DNA of 64,000 bases from JASLEW01 sp035544875 (GTDB taxonomy: Bacteria > Acidobacteriota > Thermoanaerobaculia > Multivoradales > UBA5704), in contig DASZZP010000086.1 of the NCBI GenBank assembly GCA_035544875.1, forward strand, positions 61,178-125,177. The letters are read 5' to 3'. This document shows, piece by piece, positions 1-10,026 of the stretch. The notes below the pieces were generated by a model. It saw nothing but the letters and a program-made list of their open reading frames with translations. It was not told the origin of the DNA and did not search any database. The first letter of the stretch is position 1. Every line of letters starts with the position of its first letter. The position numbers and the translations under genes are program-made.

Positions 1-2853
1 CCCCGAGTGCACGACGTCGATCGGCCGGATCTCGACGCCGCGCCGCGCGGCGTCCTTGACCAGGGTCGCCGGGTGGTAGAAACCCATCGGCCAGGCGTTG
101 AGCAGCCCGAGATAGAAGGCAGTGGGGTGATGGGCCTTGAGGTAGGCGCTGGCGTAGGCGATGAGCGCGAAGCTCGCGGCATGAGATTCCGGAAAGCCGT
201 AGAGCGCAAACGAGGTGATGCCCTTGACGATGGTTTCCTGGGCCTCGCCGGTGATGCCGCGCTCGTTCATGCCGGTGCGCAGCCGGGCTTCGATCGCCTG
301 CATGCGTTCGGCAGAGCGCTTGAAACCCATCGCCCGCCGCAGCTCCTCGGCCTCGCCGCCGCTGAAGCCGGCCGCCACCATGGCGATGCGCAGCAGCTGC
401 TCCTGGAAGATCGGCACCCCGAGCGTCCGCTTCAGGATCGGCTCGAGGCTCGGGTGGGGGTAGGTCACCGGCTGGCGGCCGACCCGCCGCTCGAAGAAGG
501 GGCTCGCCATGTTGCCGGCGATCGGACCGGGACGGATGATCGCCACCTGGATCACCAGGTCGTAGAAGTGGCGCGGGCTGTTGCGCGGCAGCGAGGCCAT
601 CTGCGCCCGGCTCTCCACCTGGAAGACGCCCACCGTGTCGGCGCGCCGCAGCATCTCGTACACCTTCGGGTCATCGGGCGGCAGGTGCGCGAGGTCGATC
701 TGCACCCCCTCGCGGCTGCGGATGGTCGGCACCGCCTCCTCCAGGGCGTTGAGCATTCCCAGGCCCAGCAGGTCGACCTTGATGATGCCGAGGTCGGCGC
801 AGTCGTCCTTGTCCCACTGCACCACGACCCGGCCCGGCATCGCGGCCGGCTCGAGCGGCACCACCTCGTCGAGGCGGCCGGCGGCGAGCACCATGCCGCC
901 CGAATGCTGCCCGAGGTGGCGGGGCAGGTTGTGGATGCGGGTCCACATCTCGGTGAACAGGCGCATGCGCTGCTCGCCGGGGTCGAACCCGGCGGCGGCG
1001 AGCTCGGCGTTGAACGACTTGTCATCGCCGCGCGCCAGGTCGTAGTTGAAGGAGCCGAGCTGGCCGGCGAGCTTGTCGATCTGCTCCGCCGAGTAGCCGA
1101 ATGCCTTGGCCACCTCGCGGGTGGCCGAGCGGTCGCGGTAGGTGATGACGTTGGCGGTCATCGCCGCGCCGTGCGCGCCGTAGCGCTGGTAGACGTGCTG
1201 GATGACCCGTTCGCGCTGGTCGCCCGAGGGGAGGTCGAGGTCGATGTCCGGCCACTCGCCGCGCTCCTCGGAGAGGAAGCGCTCGAACAGCAGGTCCATC
1301 TTCACCGGGTCGACCGCGGTGATCGACAGCGCGTAGCAGACCGCGCTATTGGCGGCCGAGCCGCGCCCCTGGACCAGGATGCCGCGCTCGAGGCAGAAGC
1401 GGACGATGTCCCAGACGATCAGGAAATAGCCGGCGAGGTCGAGCTTGTCGATCAGGTCGAGCTCTTTCTGGATCTGCGCCTGGGCCTTGCCGGTGAGCGG
1501 ACGGAAGCGCCCGCGGGCGCCGTTCCAGGCGACGTGCCGCAGGTAGGAGGAAGGGGTCTCGCCCGGCGGCAGCGGGTAGGCGGGGAAGCGATAGCCGAGA
1601 TCGGCCAGGGTGAAGTCGAGCCGCGCGGCGAGATCGGCGGTGGCGGCGATGGCCTCCGGCAGGTCGGCGAACAGCCGCTCCATCTCGGCGCCGCTCTTCA
1701 AGTGCCGTTCCCGATGGCCGGCGAGCAGCCCGCCTGCCGCGTCGAGCGTGGTGTGAGTGCGGATCGCGGTCAGCACGTCGTGCAGCGGCTTGTCCGCGGG
1801 GGCGGCGTAGCGCGTGCCGTTGGTGGCGAGGAGCGGCAGCCGGAGCTGCCGGGCGAGGTCGACGAGCGCCCGGTTGCGGTGCTCCTGGTCGCGCCGGCGA
1901 TGGCGCTGCAGCTCGACGTGGAGGCGCCCCGGGAAGATCGCGGCGAGCCGTTCGAGAAGCCGCCGCGCGTTCTTCAGGGGGTCGGCGAAAACATCGCAGA
2001 TTTGCCCGGAGGGCCCCAAGGCCGGGTAGGGACCCGGCCGCCCAACTAAGGCCGGGCAGGGACCTGGCCGCCCAACTAAGGCCGGGTAGGGACCCGGCCG
2101 CCCAACTAAGGCCGGGCAGGGACCCGGCCGCCCAATAAATGCCCCGCCCGGCGCGAGTGCCTGCGCCAGCGGCCCTTCCCCTCCCCCGGTCAGGCAGTGG
2201 AGGCCGCCGGCGTGCTCGGCGATCAGCTCCCAGGTGGCACGCGCCTCGCCTTTGGGGTGGCCGAGCGCCGCGGCGGTGAGCAGCCGGCAGAGGTTGCGGT
2301 AGCCGGCCCGGCTCTCGACCAGCAGGGTGAGCCGGGCGGCAGGCGGCTCGCGGTTTGGTAGCGACCCGGCCGGCTGTGGCGGCGGCTCCGGCACTATTCC
2401 GAGGGGTCCTCGGGGTCCCAGGGGTCCTCTGGGATCGATCCCTTGCGGCGGTCCCGGCTTCTCCGCGAGCACGATCTCCGCGCCGACCAGCGCCCGCACC
2501 CCCGCCTGCCGGGCTGCCTGGTAGAAGCGCGGCGCGCCATAGACGCCGTTGACGTCGACCAGCGCCACCGCCGGCAGCTCGACGGCCGCCGCCCGCTGCA
2601 TCAGGTCTTCGGGCAGCGAGGCCCCTCTCAGGAACGAGAACGCCGAGGCGGCGTGCAGCTCGATGTAAGGAGTCTGGCGAGTCCTGGAGCGCGCCTTGGG
2701 GCGGCTCTTGCTGAGGGTTTCCGCGCCGGGGGGAGTGGGCGCCGCGCGCGGTCTGGAGTACGACCGCTGCCTGGACTTCTCCTTGCGCGCCCCCGGCGAG
2801 GTGGCGAGCCCCGCCGGCGAAGAGCCGAAGCTGCGCCCCGCCGGCTCGAACAT
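1..2853 (-). CDS. dnaE2: Error-prone DNA polymerase III alpha subunit, DnaE2/ImuC (3' end outside window)
   Basis: Replicative-type polymerase alpha subunit of the DnaE2/ImuC branch, which copies damaged DNA in the SOS mutasome. The frame stays open to the window edge, giving 951 codons of a protein usually near 1,050-1,100 residues, so the C-terminus is missing. The N-terminal PHP-like domain starts at about residue 63 with IELHAASAFSFLRGAS; the single His (HAA rather than HxH) is normal for DnaE2. The polymerase active site PDIDLDLPSG is at about residues 535-544 (Asp536, 538, 540), preceded by GRGSAANSAVCYALS. Two Gly/Pro-rich stretches, including four copies of a 10-residue LVGRPGPYPA-type repeat, lie between the PHP and palm domains and are not expected in the family. 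The ATG at 2853 is the best conventional start; an in-frame GTG at 2961 lies exactly where a leaderless transcript from the promoter at 2968-2996 would begin. Confidence 0.93.
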   Translation of the reverse strand, partial: MFEPAGRSFGSSPAGLATSPGARKEKSRQRSYSRPRAAPTPPGAETLSKSRPKARSRTRQTPYIELHAASAFSFLRGASLPEDLMQRAAAVELPAVALVDVNGVYGAPRFYQAARQAGVRALVGAEIVLAEKPGPPQGIDPRGPLGPRGPLGIVPEPPPQPAGSLPNREPPAARLTLLVESRAGYRNLCRLLTAAALGHPKGEARATWELIAEHAGGLHCLTGGGEGPLAQALAPGGAFIGRPGPCPALVGRPGPYPALVGRPGPCPALVGRPGPYPALGPSGQICDVFADPLKNARRLLERLAAIFPGRLHVELQRHRRRDQEHRNRALVDLARQLRLPLLATNGTRYAAPADKPLHDVLTAIRTHTTLDAAGGLLAGHRERHLKSGAEMERLFADLPEAIAATADLAARLDFTLADLGYRFPAYPLPPGETPSSYLRHVAWNGARGRFRPLTGKAQAQIQKELDLIDKLDLAGYFLIVWDIVRFCLERGILVQGRGSAANSAVCYALSITAVDPVKMDLLFERFLSEERGEWPDIDLDLPSGDQRERVIQHVYQRYGAHGAAMTANVITYRDRSATREVAKAFGYSAEQIDKLAGQLGSFNYDLARGDDKSFNAELAAAGFDPGEQRMRLFTEMWTRIHNLPRHLGQHSGGMVLAAGRLDEVVPLEPAAMPGRVVVQWDKDDCADLGIIKVDLLGLGMLNALEEAVPTIRSREGVQIDLAHLPPDDPKVYEMLRRADTVGVFQVESRAQMASLPRNSPRHFYDLVIQVAIIRPGPIAGNMASPFFERRVGRQPVTYPHPSLEPILKRTLGVPIFQEQLLRIAMVAAGFSGGEAEELRRAMGFKRSAERMQAIEARLRTGMNERGITGEAQETIVKGITSFALYGFPESHAASFALIAYASAYLKAHHPTAFYLGLLNAWPMGFYHPATLVKDAARRGVEIRPIDVVHSG
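2021..2140. repeat. Four tandem 30-bp palindromic units inside dnaE2
   Basis: Four head-to-tail 30-bp units begin at 2021, 2051, 2081 and 2111. Each holds an 8-bp inverted repeat, GGCCGGGT-AGGG-ACCCGGCC in the + orientation, followed by CCCAACTAAG. Units differ by one or two bases; the last ends CCCAATAAAT. Thirty bases equal ten codons, so the array is translated on the minus strand as a repeated decapeptide without breaking dnaE2. The same core recurs in the tesA-like gene at 55604-55748. Confidence 0.9.
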
Positions 2854-2967
2854 GTCCAGCCACTCGCCTGCCTTTTCCCCCGGTTTTCCCGGGGGCTCCG
2901 GGGATCCTGGGGGCGGGGGGAGAGCGGGGGGAGTGGGAGGACCGCCGCGCTTCGTCGCCACCCGGTC

Positions 2968-2996
2968 AGCATAGGCGGTAATAAAGCGTAAGTCAA
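2968..2996 (-). promoter_or_regulatory. Sigma-70 promoter for dnaE2
   Basis: Minus-strand TTGACT at 2996-2991 and TATGCT at 2973-2968, separated by exactly 17 bp. Expected transcription start is near 2961, which coincides with an in-frame GTG, so a leaderless message is possible. No clear LexA box was found by eye. Confidence 0.6.
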
Positions 2997-3256
2997 GTCC
3001 TCGAGTACCCTCTCCGGGCGCCGTCACAGCTCTGCATCCGCGTGGCGTTGGCCGGTAAGAAACGGCACCGCCCACAACGACAGGAGCTCACTAACTTAAC
3101 GAGCGTTTTTCTGCCGCCAAGCTCGCCGGCGGGGGGGCGGCGACACACACCCAATGGCGGGACCGACGGGGGCTGCCACATACCCTTGATCAGAATGCGA
3201 AGGGGCTGCCAGCGAGCCGCGACTGCTCGGTGCCGCCTTGGCGGCGGCCCCTGGCG
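2997..3256. other. Non-coding stretch between dnaE2 and a hypothetical gene
   Basis: About 260 bp with no convincing gene on either strand. Its composition is less extreme than its surroundings, and short open frames here have no ribosome-binding site or recognisable family. A small GCCGCC-AAG-GGCGGC hairpin near 3236-3247 has no T-tract. Confidence 0.5.
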
Positions 3257-3826
3257 CTACTGGGGTGAGGGGGGTGGCGGCGAGCCGGCCGGGGGGCCGC
3301 CGGGCGGCCGGCGCAGGCGGAGGCCGGGAGCCAGCTCGCGCAGCCGGCGCCGCTCCTGCTCCGCCTTGGCGCCGAGCGCCGCGCCGGCCCGCCGCGCTTG
3401 CACCGCCGCCACCGTGGAGGCGACCGCGGCTTCGGGAGTCTCGACGCCGTCGACCCAGATCCGGCCGCGCTCCCAGCGCAGATTGCGGCGCACGGCTTCG
3501 ACCTGGACCGCGACCCCATCCTGCTCGGCGCGGCATCCGCGGGTCGCGGCTGGCGTCAGCGCCACCGCGGCTGGCGCCACCACCGCCGCCGGCATCAGGT
3601 GGCGGCAGCTTTCGCGGCTCGGGTTGCAGGCGCCGCACAGCAGCGCGGCGACTCCAGCCAGGACCGGCATCCGACCGCGCGCCGGCCACCGCCATCGGCG
3701 CATCGGGAAGAGGCCGCGTCCGGGCGGCCGCTCGTCCCCGAGGACCAGCACCAGAGCTGTCGCGATGGGCGGGCCGCCGCCCCGTCCCTGGTAACCCCCC
3801 AGCCGATACGGCTCCTGATCCCGCAT
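3257..3826 (-). CDS. Hypothetical exported or lipoprotein-like protein
   Basis: 189 residues, family not recognised. The start at 3826 has a purine-rich GGCAGGA about nine bases upstream and a TATGAT hexamer at 3916-3911. A hydrophobic stretch, MPVLAGVAALLCGAC at about residues 53-67, resembles a signal sequence, but the cysteine context (CGAC) is a poor lipobox. A later ATG at 3703 would place the hydrophobic segment nearer the N-terminus. The middle (about 95-150) reads like a small charged domain; the last 30 residues are Pro/Gly-rich. Could be a false call in GC-rich DNA, but the alternative frames here look worse. Confidence 0.4.
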   Translation of the reverse strand: MRDQEPYRLGGYQGRGGGPPIATALVLVLGDERPPGRGLFPMRRWRWPARGRMPVLAGVAALLCGACNPSRESCRHLMPAAVVAPAAVALTPAATRGCRAEQDGVAVQVEAVRRNLRWERGRIWVDGVETPEAAVASTVAAVQARRAGAALGAKAEQERRRLRELAPGLRLRRPPGGPPAGSPPPPSPQ

Positions 3827-3910
3827 GTAATTGATCCTGCCGCCGATCGCGCGCGAAATGCGGCGCGGAATTCCGTTGTGCGCCCAAGAGGAGTCCTGGG
3901 CGATCCCGGC

Positions 3911-3916
3911 ATCATA
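3911..3916 (-). promoter_or_regulatory. Possible -10 element (TATGAT)
   Basis: Minus-strand TATGAT, five of six bases matching the sigma-70 -10 consensus, about 85 bp upstream of the ATG at 3826. No convincing -35 hexamer at 16-18 bp spacing. Confidence 0.25.
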
Positions 3917-3959
3917 GGCGATTGTGCCGCGGCCCGGCCGGACCGCTGGCCGCCTCGGC

Positions 3960-3989
3960 TTGCCCCTTGGGGGCCCTTTTCTCTATCCT
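3960..3989 (+). promoter_or_regulatory. Candidate promoter of the biotin operon
   Basis: TTGCCC at 3960-3965 and TATCCT at 3984-3989 with an 18-bp spacer, about 110 bp upstream of bioB. Each hexamer matches consensus at four positions. No BirA-type palindrome (TTGTAAAC-like arms) overlaps it. Confidence 0.35.
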
Positions 3990-4097
3990 TCGAGGTCAGC
4001 GAAACCCTGCCGCCGTCTCGCCGCCGGGCCCGGCCTGACGCCGCCCCCGGAAGCCGAGCGCGTGGATCGATCCCGGACCGCCGCCTCAGGAGAGCGC

Positions 4098-5129
4098 ATG
4101 TCGACGCGACCGATGCAGCCTATGGTGAGCCGCCCTGCCGCCGCCGCAGAGCTGCCTTCCCCGGTCGAGGTCGAGAGTGTCGCGGGCGCCGTCCGCCACG
4201 ACTGGACCGACTCCGAGATCGCCTCGCTCCATGCGCTGCCGCTGCCGGAGCTGATCTTTCGCGCCCAGCTGGTCCATCGCCGCCATCACGACCCGAGCAA
4301 GGTCCAGCTCTGCACCCTGCTGTCGATCAAGACCGGCGGCTGCCCCGAGGACTGCGCCTATTGCCCGCAGAGCGCCCACTACGCGACCCCGGTCGAGGCC
4401 CAGCGCCTGCTCGATGTCGAGCAGGTGCTCGACGCCGCACGGCAGGCGAGGGCCGGCGGTTCGACGCGTTTCTGCATGGGGGCCGCCTGGCGCCAGGTGC
4501 GCGATGGGGCCGAGTTCGACCGCATCCTGGCGATGGTGCGCGGCGTGCGCGAGCTCGGTCTCGAGGCCTGCTGCACCCTAGGGATGCTGACCGCCGCGCA
4601 GGCCGAGCGGCTGGCCACTGCCGGTCTCACCGCCTACAACCACAACCTCGACACCGGACCCGGCTACTACGAGCGGATCATCACCACCCGCAGCTACGAC
4701 GACCGCCTGCGCACCCTCGCCCACGTGCGCGCGGCCGGCATCACGGTCTGCTGCGGCGGTATTCTCGGCATGGGGGAGAGCCTGCGCGACCGGATCGCCC
4801 TGCTCGGCGTCCTCGCCCGTTTCGACCCGCATCCCGAGAGCGTGCCGATCAACGCCCTGGTGCGGGTCGCCGGCACGCCGCTCGCCGACTGCCCGCCGGT
4901 CGACCCGATCGATCTGGTGCGCACCATCGCCGCGGCCCGAATTCTGATGCCTGCAAGCAAGGTCCGCCTCTCGGCCGGCCGCTCCGAGATGTCGACCGAG
5001 ACCCAGGCGCTCTGCTTCCTGGCCGGCGCCAACTCGATCTTCACCGGCGAGAAGCTCCTCACCACCCCCAATCCCGGCCAGGATCACGACCAGGCGCTGC
5101 TCGGCAAGCTCGGGCTGTCACCGCTGTGA
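4098..5129 (+). CDS. bioB: Biotin synthase BioB
   Basis: Radical-SAM enzyme that inserts sulfur into dethiobiotin, the last step of biotin synthesis. 343 residues. The SAM-binding [4Fe-4S] motif GCPEDCAYCPQS has Cys82, Cys86 and Cys89. The conserved YNHNLDT segment, a GGILGMGE stretch and the C-terminal TGEKLLTTPNP box are all present, so the protein looks complete and functional. The ATG at 4098 has a clear AGGAG six to seven bases upstream; a longer in-frame extension to 3924 lacks one. First gene of bioBFDA; bioF follows after 72 bp. Confidence 0.97.
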   Translation: MSTRPMQPMVSRPAAAAELPSPVEVESVAGAVRHDWTDSEIASLHALPLPELIFRAQLVHRRHHDPSKVQLCTLLSIKTGGCPEDCAYCPQSAHYATPVEAQRLLDVEQVLDAARQARAGGSTRFCMGAAWRQVRDGAEFDRILAMVRGVRELGLEACCTLGMLTAAQAERLATAGLTAYNHNLDTGPGYYERIITTRSYDDRLRTLAHVRAAGITVCCGGILGMGESLRDRIALLGVLARFDPHPESVPINALVRVAGTPLADCPPVDPIDLVRTIAAARILMPASKVRLSAGRSEMSTETQALCFLAGANSIFTGEKLLTTPNPGQDHDQALLGKLGLSPL

Positions 5130-5201
5130 GCGAGCGGGGGCCCCGACACCCTCGCGCCCTGCCGCCGGCCCGCGCGCTGGCGCCGCTCTCCTTCGCCGAT
5201 C

Positions 5202-6529
<1,328 letters not shown>

Positions 6530-6533
<4 letters not shown>

Positions 6534-7306
6534 TCCTGGCGGTCGTCGGCACCGGCACGGACGTCGGCAAGACGATCGTGTCGGCGGTCGTCCTGACCCG
6601 CTACCAGGGGGTGCTGCCGCTGGCCTACTGGAAGCCGGTCGCCTCCGGCGCGGACGGCGGCCGCGACAGCGAGCTGGTCGCCAGGCTGGCCGGGCCGCGC
6701 GCGCTGATCTTCCCCGAGACCTACCTCTTCCCGGCGCCGCTCTCCCCGCACCTGGCAGCGCGCCTCGCGGGCTCGGCGATCGACCCCCAAGCCCTGCTCG
6801 CCGATCTCGAACGGTATCTCGGCGCCGGGCGCTCCCTGCTGATCGAAGGCGCCGGGGGCCTCCTGGTGCCGCTCGCCGGTGGCTACCTGCAAGCCGATCT
6901 GCTCCTCGACTTCCAGCGCCGCGCTCCGCTCGCCTGCCTGGTCGTCGCGACCCCCGCCCTGGGCACGATCAATCACACCCTCCTAACCCTGGAGGCGCTG
7001 CGCGCCCGCGGCCTGCCGGTGGCGGCGGTCGTCCTGAGCGGCCCGCCCAACGAGGAGAACCGGCAGGCGATCCTGCGCTACGGCCTGCCGCCGCACGCCT
7101 TCGAGCTGCCGCCGCTCGCCGGGCTCGACCGGCCGGCCGTCTCGGCGGCGGCCTCCGCCTTCGACCCCGCGGCGGCGCTTGCCGCCTTCCTGCGTCCGCC
7201 GGCGCCGCTTCCCGCCGCCGCGCCGCACCGGCGTTCCTCGGCGGGTGGCGGCGGGGATGGGGCCGTCGCGAGCGCGGGCGAGGCCGCCGTGCGGGAGGCG
7301 GAATGA
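6530..7306 (+). CDS. bioD: Dethiobiotin synthetase BioD
   Basis: ATP-dependent carboxylation of 7,8-diaminopelargonate to dethiobiotin. 258 residues. P-loop GTGTDVGKT at residues 7-15, YWKPVASGA substrate loop around 35-43, and EGAGGLLVPL near 105. The last 30 residues are low-complexity (Pro/Ala, then a glycine run) and probably unstructured. Overlaps bioF and bioA by four bases at each end, so the three enzymes are almost certainly translated from one message. Confidence 0.95.
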
Positions 7307-8676
7307 GCCGCGCGGCGAAGCCGACGGCGGCCGCCGATTGGGTGGCGGCCGACCGCCGCCACGTCTGGCATCCCTACACCCAGATGCTCGCCGCGCCGCC
7401 GCCGATTCCGATCGAGCGCGCCGAGGGGGTCTATCTCTACACCGCCGACGGCCGCCGGCTGCTCGACGGCATCTCCTCGTGGTGGGTGAACATCCACGGC
7501 CACAACCATCCGCGCCTCAACCGCGCCCTCGCCGCCCAGGCGGCGCGCCTGGCGCAGGTGATCTTCGCCGGCCTCACTCACGAGCCGGCGGCGCGCCTGG
7601 CCGCGGCGCTCGTCGAGCGCGCTCCCGGGCGGCTGCCGCACGTCTTCTACTCCGACGACGGCTCGACGGCGGTCGAGGTGGCGCTCAAGATCGCCTACCA
7701 GCACTGGCGCAACCGAGGAGACGACGCGCGCACCCTGTTCGTGGCCTTCGACGACGCTTATCACGGCGACACCTTCGGAGCCATGGCCGCCGGCGGCGTC
7801 GCCGCCTTCCATGCGCTGTTCCGCGATCTCTTCTGCACCTTCCTGCGCGCCTCGACCCCGCACTCGGCGGCGCGCGGCAGCGCCTCGCCGCCGCTCGCCG
7901 AGCTGCTCGCCCGCGACGGCCCCCGGGTCGCGGCGGTGATCATCGAGCCGATGCTCCAGGGGGCGGGCGGGATGCTGGTCCATCCGCCCGACTTCCTGCG
8001 CGAGGTGCGGGCGCTCACCCGCCGCCACGGCATCCCGCTCATCGCCGACGAGGTGCTCACCGGCTTCGGCCGCACCGGCCGCCTCTTCGCCTGCGAGCAC
8101 GGCCCCGTTGCCCCCGATCTGCTCTGCCTCTCGAAAGCGCTGACCGGCGGCTACCTGCCGCTCGCGGCAACCCTGGCAAGCGCGGAGATCTACCGCTCCT
8201 TCCTCTCGCCCGACCGCGGCCGCGCGCTCTTCCACGGCCACTCCTACACCGCCAACGCGCTGGCCTGCGCGGTCGCCCTGGAAAGCCTCGCCCTCTTCGA
8301 GGAGGAAGATCGCCTGGGCCGCATCGCCGCCCTCGAGCGCCTCTTCGCCGCCCGCCTCGCCCGCCTCCGCCGCCATCCCCGGGTCGCCGCCGTGCGCGGC
8401 ATCGGCGCCATGGCGGCCCTCGAGCTCGCCCCCGCCTCCGCCGGCGGCTATCTCGACGAGCTCGGCCCCCATCTCGCGCGCCGCCTGCTCGACCGCGGCC
8501 TGCTCCTGCGGCCGCTCGGCAATGTCCTCTACGTCCTCCCGCCTTACGTGATCACCGACGAGGAGGCGCACCACCTCTTCGACGGCATCGAAGCGGTGCT
8601 CGACGAGGCGGTCGCCGCCGGGAGAGGTGCCGCGAGGGAGAAGGGAGAGGGAGCCGGGGAGACGGGGGAGAGATGA
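7303..8676 (+). CDS. bioA: Adenosylmethionine-8-amino-7-oxononanoate aminotransferase BioA
   Basis: Class III PLP aminotransferase using SAM as amino donor to make 7,8-diaminopelargonate. 457 residues. HVWHPYTQM near the N-terminus, GISSWWVNIHGHNHP, YSDDGSTAVEVALK, ADEVLTGFGRTG and LSKALTGGYLPL with Lys278 as the PLP lysine are all seen. The start ATG at 7303 has GGAGG just upstream and overlaps the bioD stop. The tail after residue 440 is a short Gly/Glu-rich extension. With bioB, F and D it gives the complete ring-assembly pathway; no bioC or bioH for pimeloyl synthesis is in the window. Confidence 0.96.
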   Translation: MSRAAKPTAAADWVAADRRHVWHPYTQMLAAPPPIPIERAEGVYLYTADGRRLLDGISSWWVNIHGHNHPRLNRALAAQAARLAQVIFAGLTHEPAARLAAALVERAPGRLPHVFYSDDGSTAVEVALKIAYQHWRNRGDDARTLFVAFDDAYHGDTFGAMAAGGVAAFHALFRDLFCTFLRASTPHSAARGSASPPLAELLARDGPRVAAVIIEPMLQGAGGMLVHPPDFLREVRALTRRHGIPLIADEVLTGFGRTGRLFACEHGPVAPDLLCLSKALTGGYLPLAATLASAEIYRSFLSPDRGRALFHGHSYTANALACAVALESLALFEEEDRLGRIAALERLFAARLARLRRHPRVAAVRGIGAMAALELAPASAGGYLDELGPHLARRLLDRGLLLRPLGNVLYVLPPYVITDEEAHHLFDGIEAVLDEAVAAGRGAAREKGEGAGETGER

Positions 8677-9287
8677 GGATCCAGCCCGGTAACGCCTATC
8701 CCCTGGGCGCTACCTTCGACGGCGCGGGCACCAACTTCTCGGTTTTCTCCGAGGTGGCCGAGAGGGTCGAGCTCTGCCTGTTCGACAACTTCGAAGAGCA
8801 GGGGCGGGAGACCCGCGTCGACCTGCCCGAGGTGACCGCCTTCTGCTGGCACGGCTACCTGCCGCAGGTCGGGCCGGGCCAGCGCTACGGCTTCCGTGTC
8901 CATGGCCCGTGGGCACCCTCGGCCGGGCACCGCTGCCATCCGTCCAAGCTGCTGCTCGACCCCTATGCCAAGGCGATCGACGGCGAGGTGGCCTGGAACG
9001 AGGCGGTCTTTCCCTACCGCTTCGCCGATCCCGCCGGCGACCAGGGGAGCGACCTCGACAGCGCGTCCTTCGTCCCCAGGTCGGTGGTCGTCAATCCCTA
9101 TTTCGACTGGGCCAACGACCGTGCGCCGCGCGTGCCGCTGCACGAATCGATCATCTACGAGATGCACGTCGGCGGGCGGTCGCTGATGCTGCTGCGGCGT
9201 CTCGACCAGCGGCCGGCGGGCGCCGCCGGCGCTCCCCAGCCCGCCGCCGCCGCGCCGCGGCCGGGCCGCCGCAAGCCGCGGCAGTGA
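8673..9287 (+). pseudogene. Truncated glycogen debranching enzyme (GlgX N-terminal fragment)
   Basis: 204 residues. The first 170 match the N-terminal CBM48 region of GlgX-type isoamylases: GNAYPLGATFDGAGTNFSVF, the HGYLPQVGPGQRYGFRV block, and SKLLLDPYAKAI, ending at IIYEMHVGG where the catalytic alpha-amylase barrel should begin. The family is normally near 700 residues. After YEMHVGG the frame continues for about 35 unrelated Ala/Pro/Arg-rich residues to a stop. The catalytic domain is absent, so it cannot debranch glycogen. The ATG overlaps the bioA stop by four bases, so the fragment is probably still translated. It is either a decaying gene or a kept carbohydrate-binding module. Confidence 0.8.
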
Positions 9288-9456
9288 CCAGGCTGGGTGC
9301 GAAGTCCGGCGGCCCGCCGCGGGCGGGGTCAGGCCGCGTTATAGACTCTCGCACCGGCCCGAACCTTCGCGGATCGACTGCGTAAGAGCCCCTGAGAGGC
9401 GGAGCCGCGCACAGTATCTGACGGTGTGGCGGGTCGCACCGACCGAGGAGAGCGCA

Positions 9457-10026
9457 ATGTCCGAGTTCAGCAATGCAGCGGCGGGCTCGCAGGAGGAGAC
9501 CGACGCCTATGTCGCGAGCCTGCTCGCCCTGTTGGGCGACCGTGACCCTCTCGAGGTCCAGCAGGAGCTGCCGGAGGCCGTGGCGCAGGCGATTGCCGGC
9601 CTCGACGAGGCGGCGGTGCGGCGCCCCGAGAAGCCAGGCAAGTGGTCCATTGCGCAGGTGGTCCAGCATCTGGCGGATTCGGAGCTGGTCACCGGCTATC
9701 GCGTCCGCAGCGTCGCCGCCCAGGCCGGCACGGCGCTCCAGGGCTATGACCAGGACCTCTGGGCGCGCGAGCTGGGCTACGAGACGGTGTCGCTGCAAGA
9801 CTCCCTGGCCCAGCTGCGTGCGCTGCGTGCCGCCAATCTGCGCCTGCTGCGCCGCCTGTCGCCGGCGCAGCTCGAGCGCACCGGCCTGCACAGCGAGCGC
9901 GGCGCCGAGAGCGTCGGCAGGATGCTGCGCCTGACCGCGGCCCACGACCTGCTCCACCGCCGCCAGATCGAGCGCATCAAGCAGGCGGTCGCCGGCGCCC
10001 CTGGCAGCGAGGGGAAACGTTGGTGA
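9457..10026 (+). CDS. DinB-superfamily protein
   Basis: 189 residues of the DinB/YfiT-like four-helix bundle family, metal-dependent enzymes often acting in thiol-transfer or detoxification reactions; the true substrate is unknown. Visible family features are the PEKPGKWSIAQVVQHLADSE segment near residue 65-85, with the first metal His, and AAHDLLHRRQIERI close to the C-terminus with two more. The ATG at 9457 has AGGAG about seven bases upstream. The TGA is shared with the region of the next gene's start (GTGATG), so translation may be coupled. Confidence 0.85.
   Translation: MSEFSNAAAGSQEETDAYVASLLALLGDRDPLEVQQELPEAVAQAIAGLDEAAVRRPEKPGKWSIAQVVQHLADSELVTGYRVRSVAAQAGTALQGYDQDLWARELGYETVSLQDSLAQLRALRAANLRLLRRLSPAQLERTGLHSERGAESVGRMLRLTAAHDLLHRRQIERIKQAVAGAPGSEGKRW

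Noticed and set aside
7..2049. A 680-codon open frame on the + strand opposite dnaE2
   Set aside because: It is an Arg/Ala/Gly-rich shadow of the polymerase frame; the minus-strand frame gives clear DnaE2 motifs.
2021..2140. Possible CRISPR array
   Set aside because: Units are strictly head to tail with no unique spacers, and the block is translated inside dnaE2.
3900..4097. BirA operator before bioB
   Set aside because: No dyad with TTGTAAAC-like arms was found around the candidate promoter.
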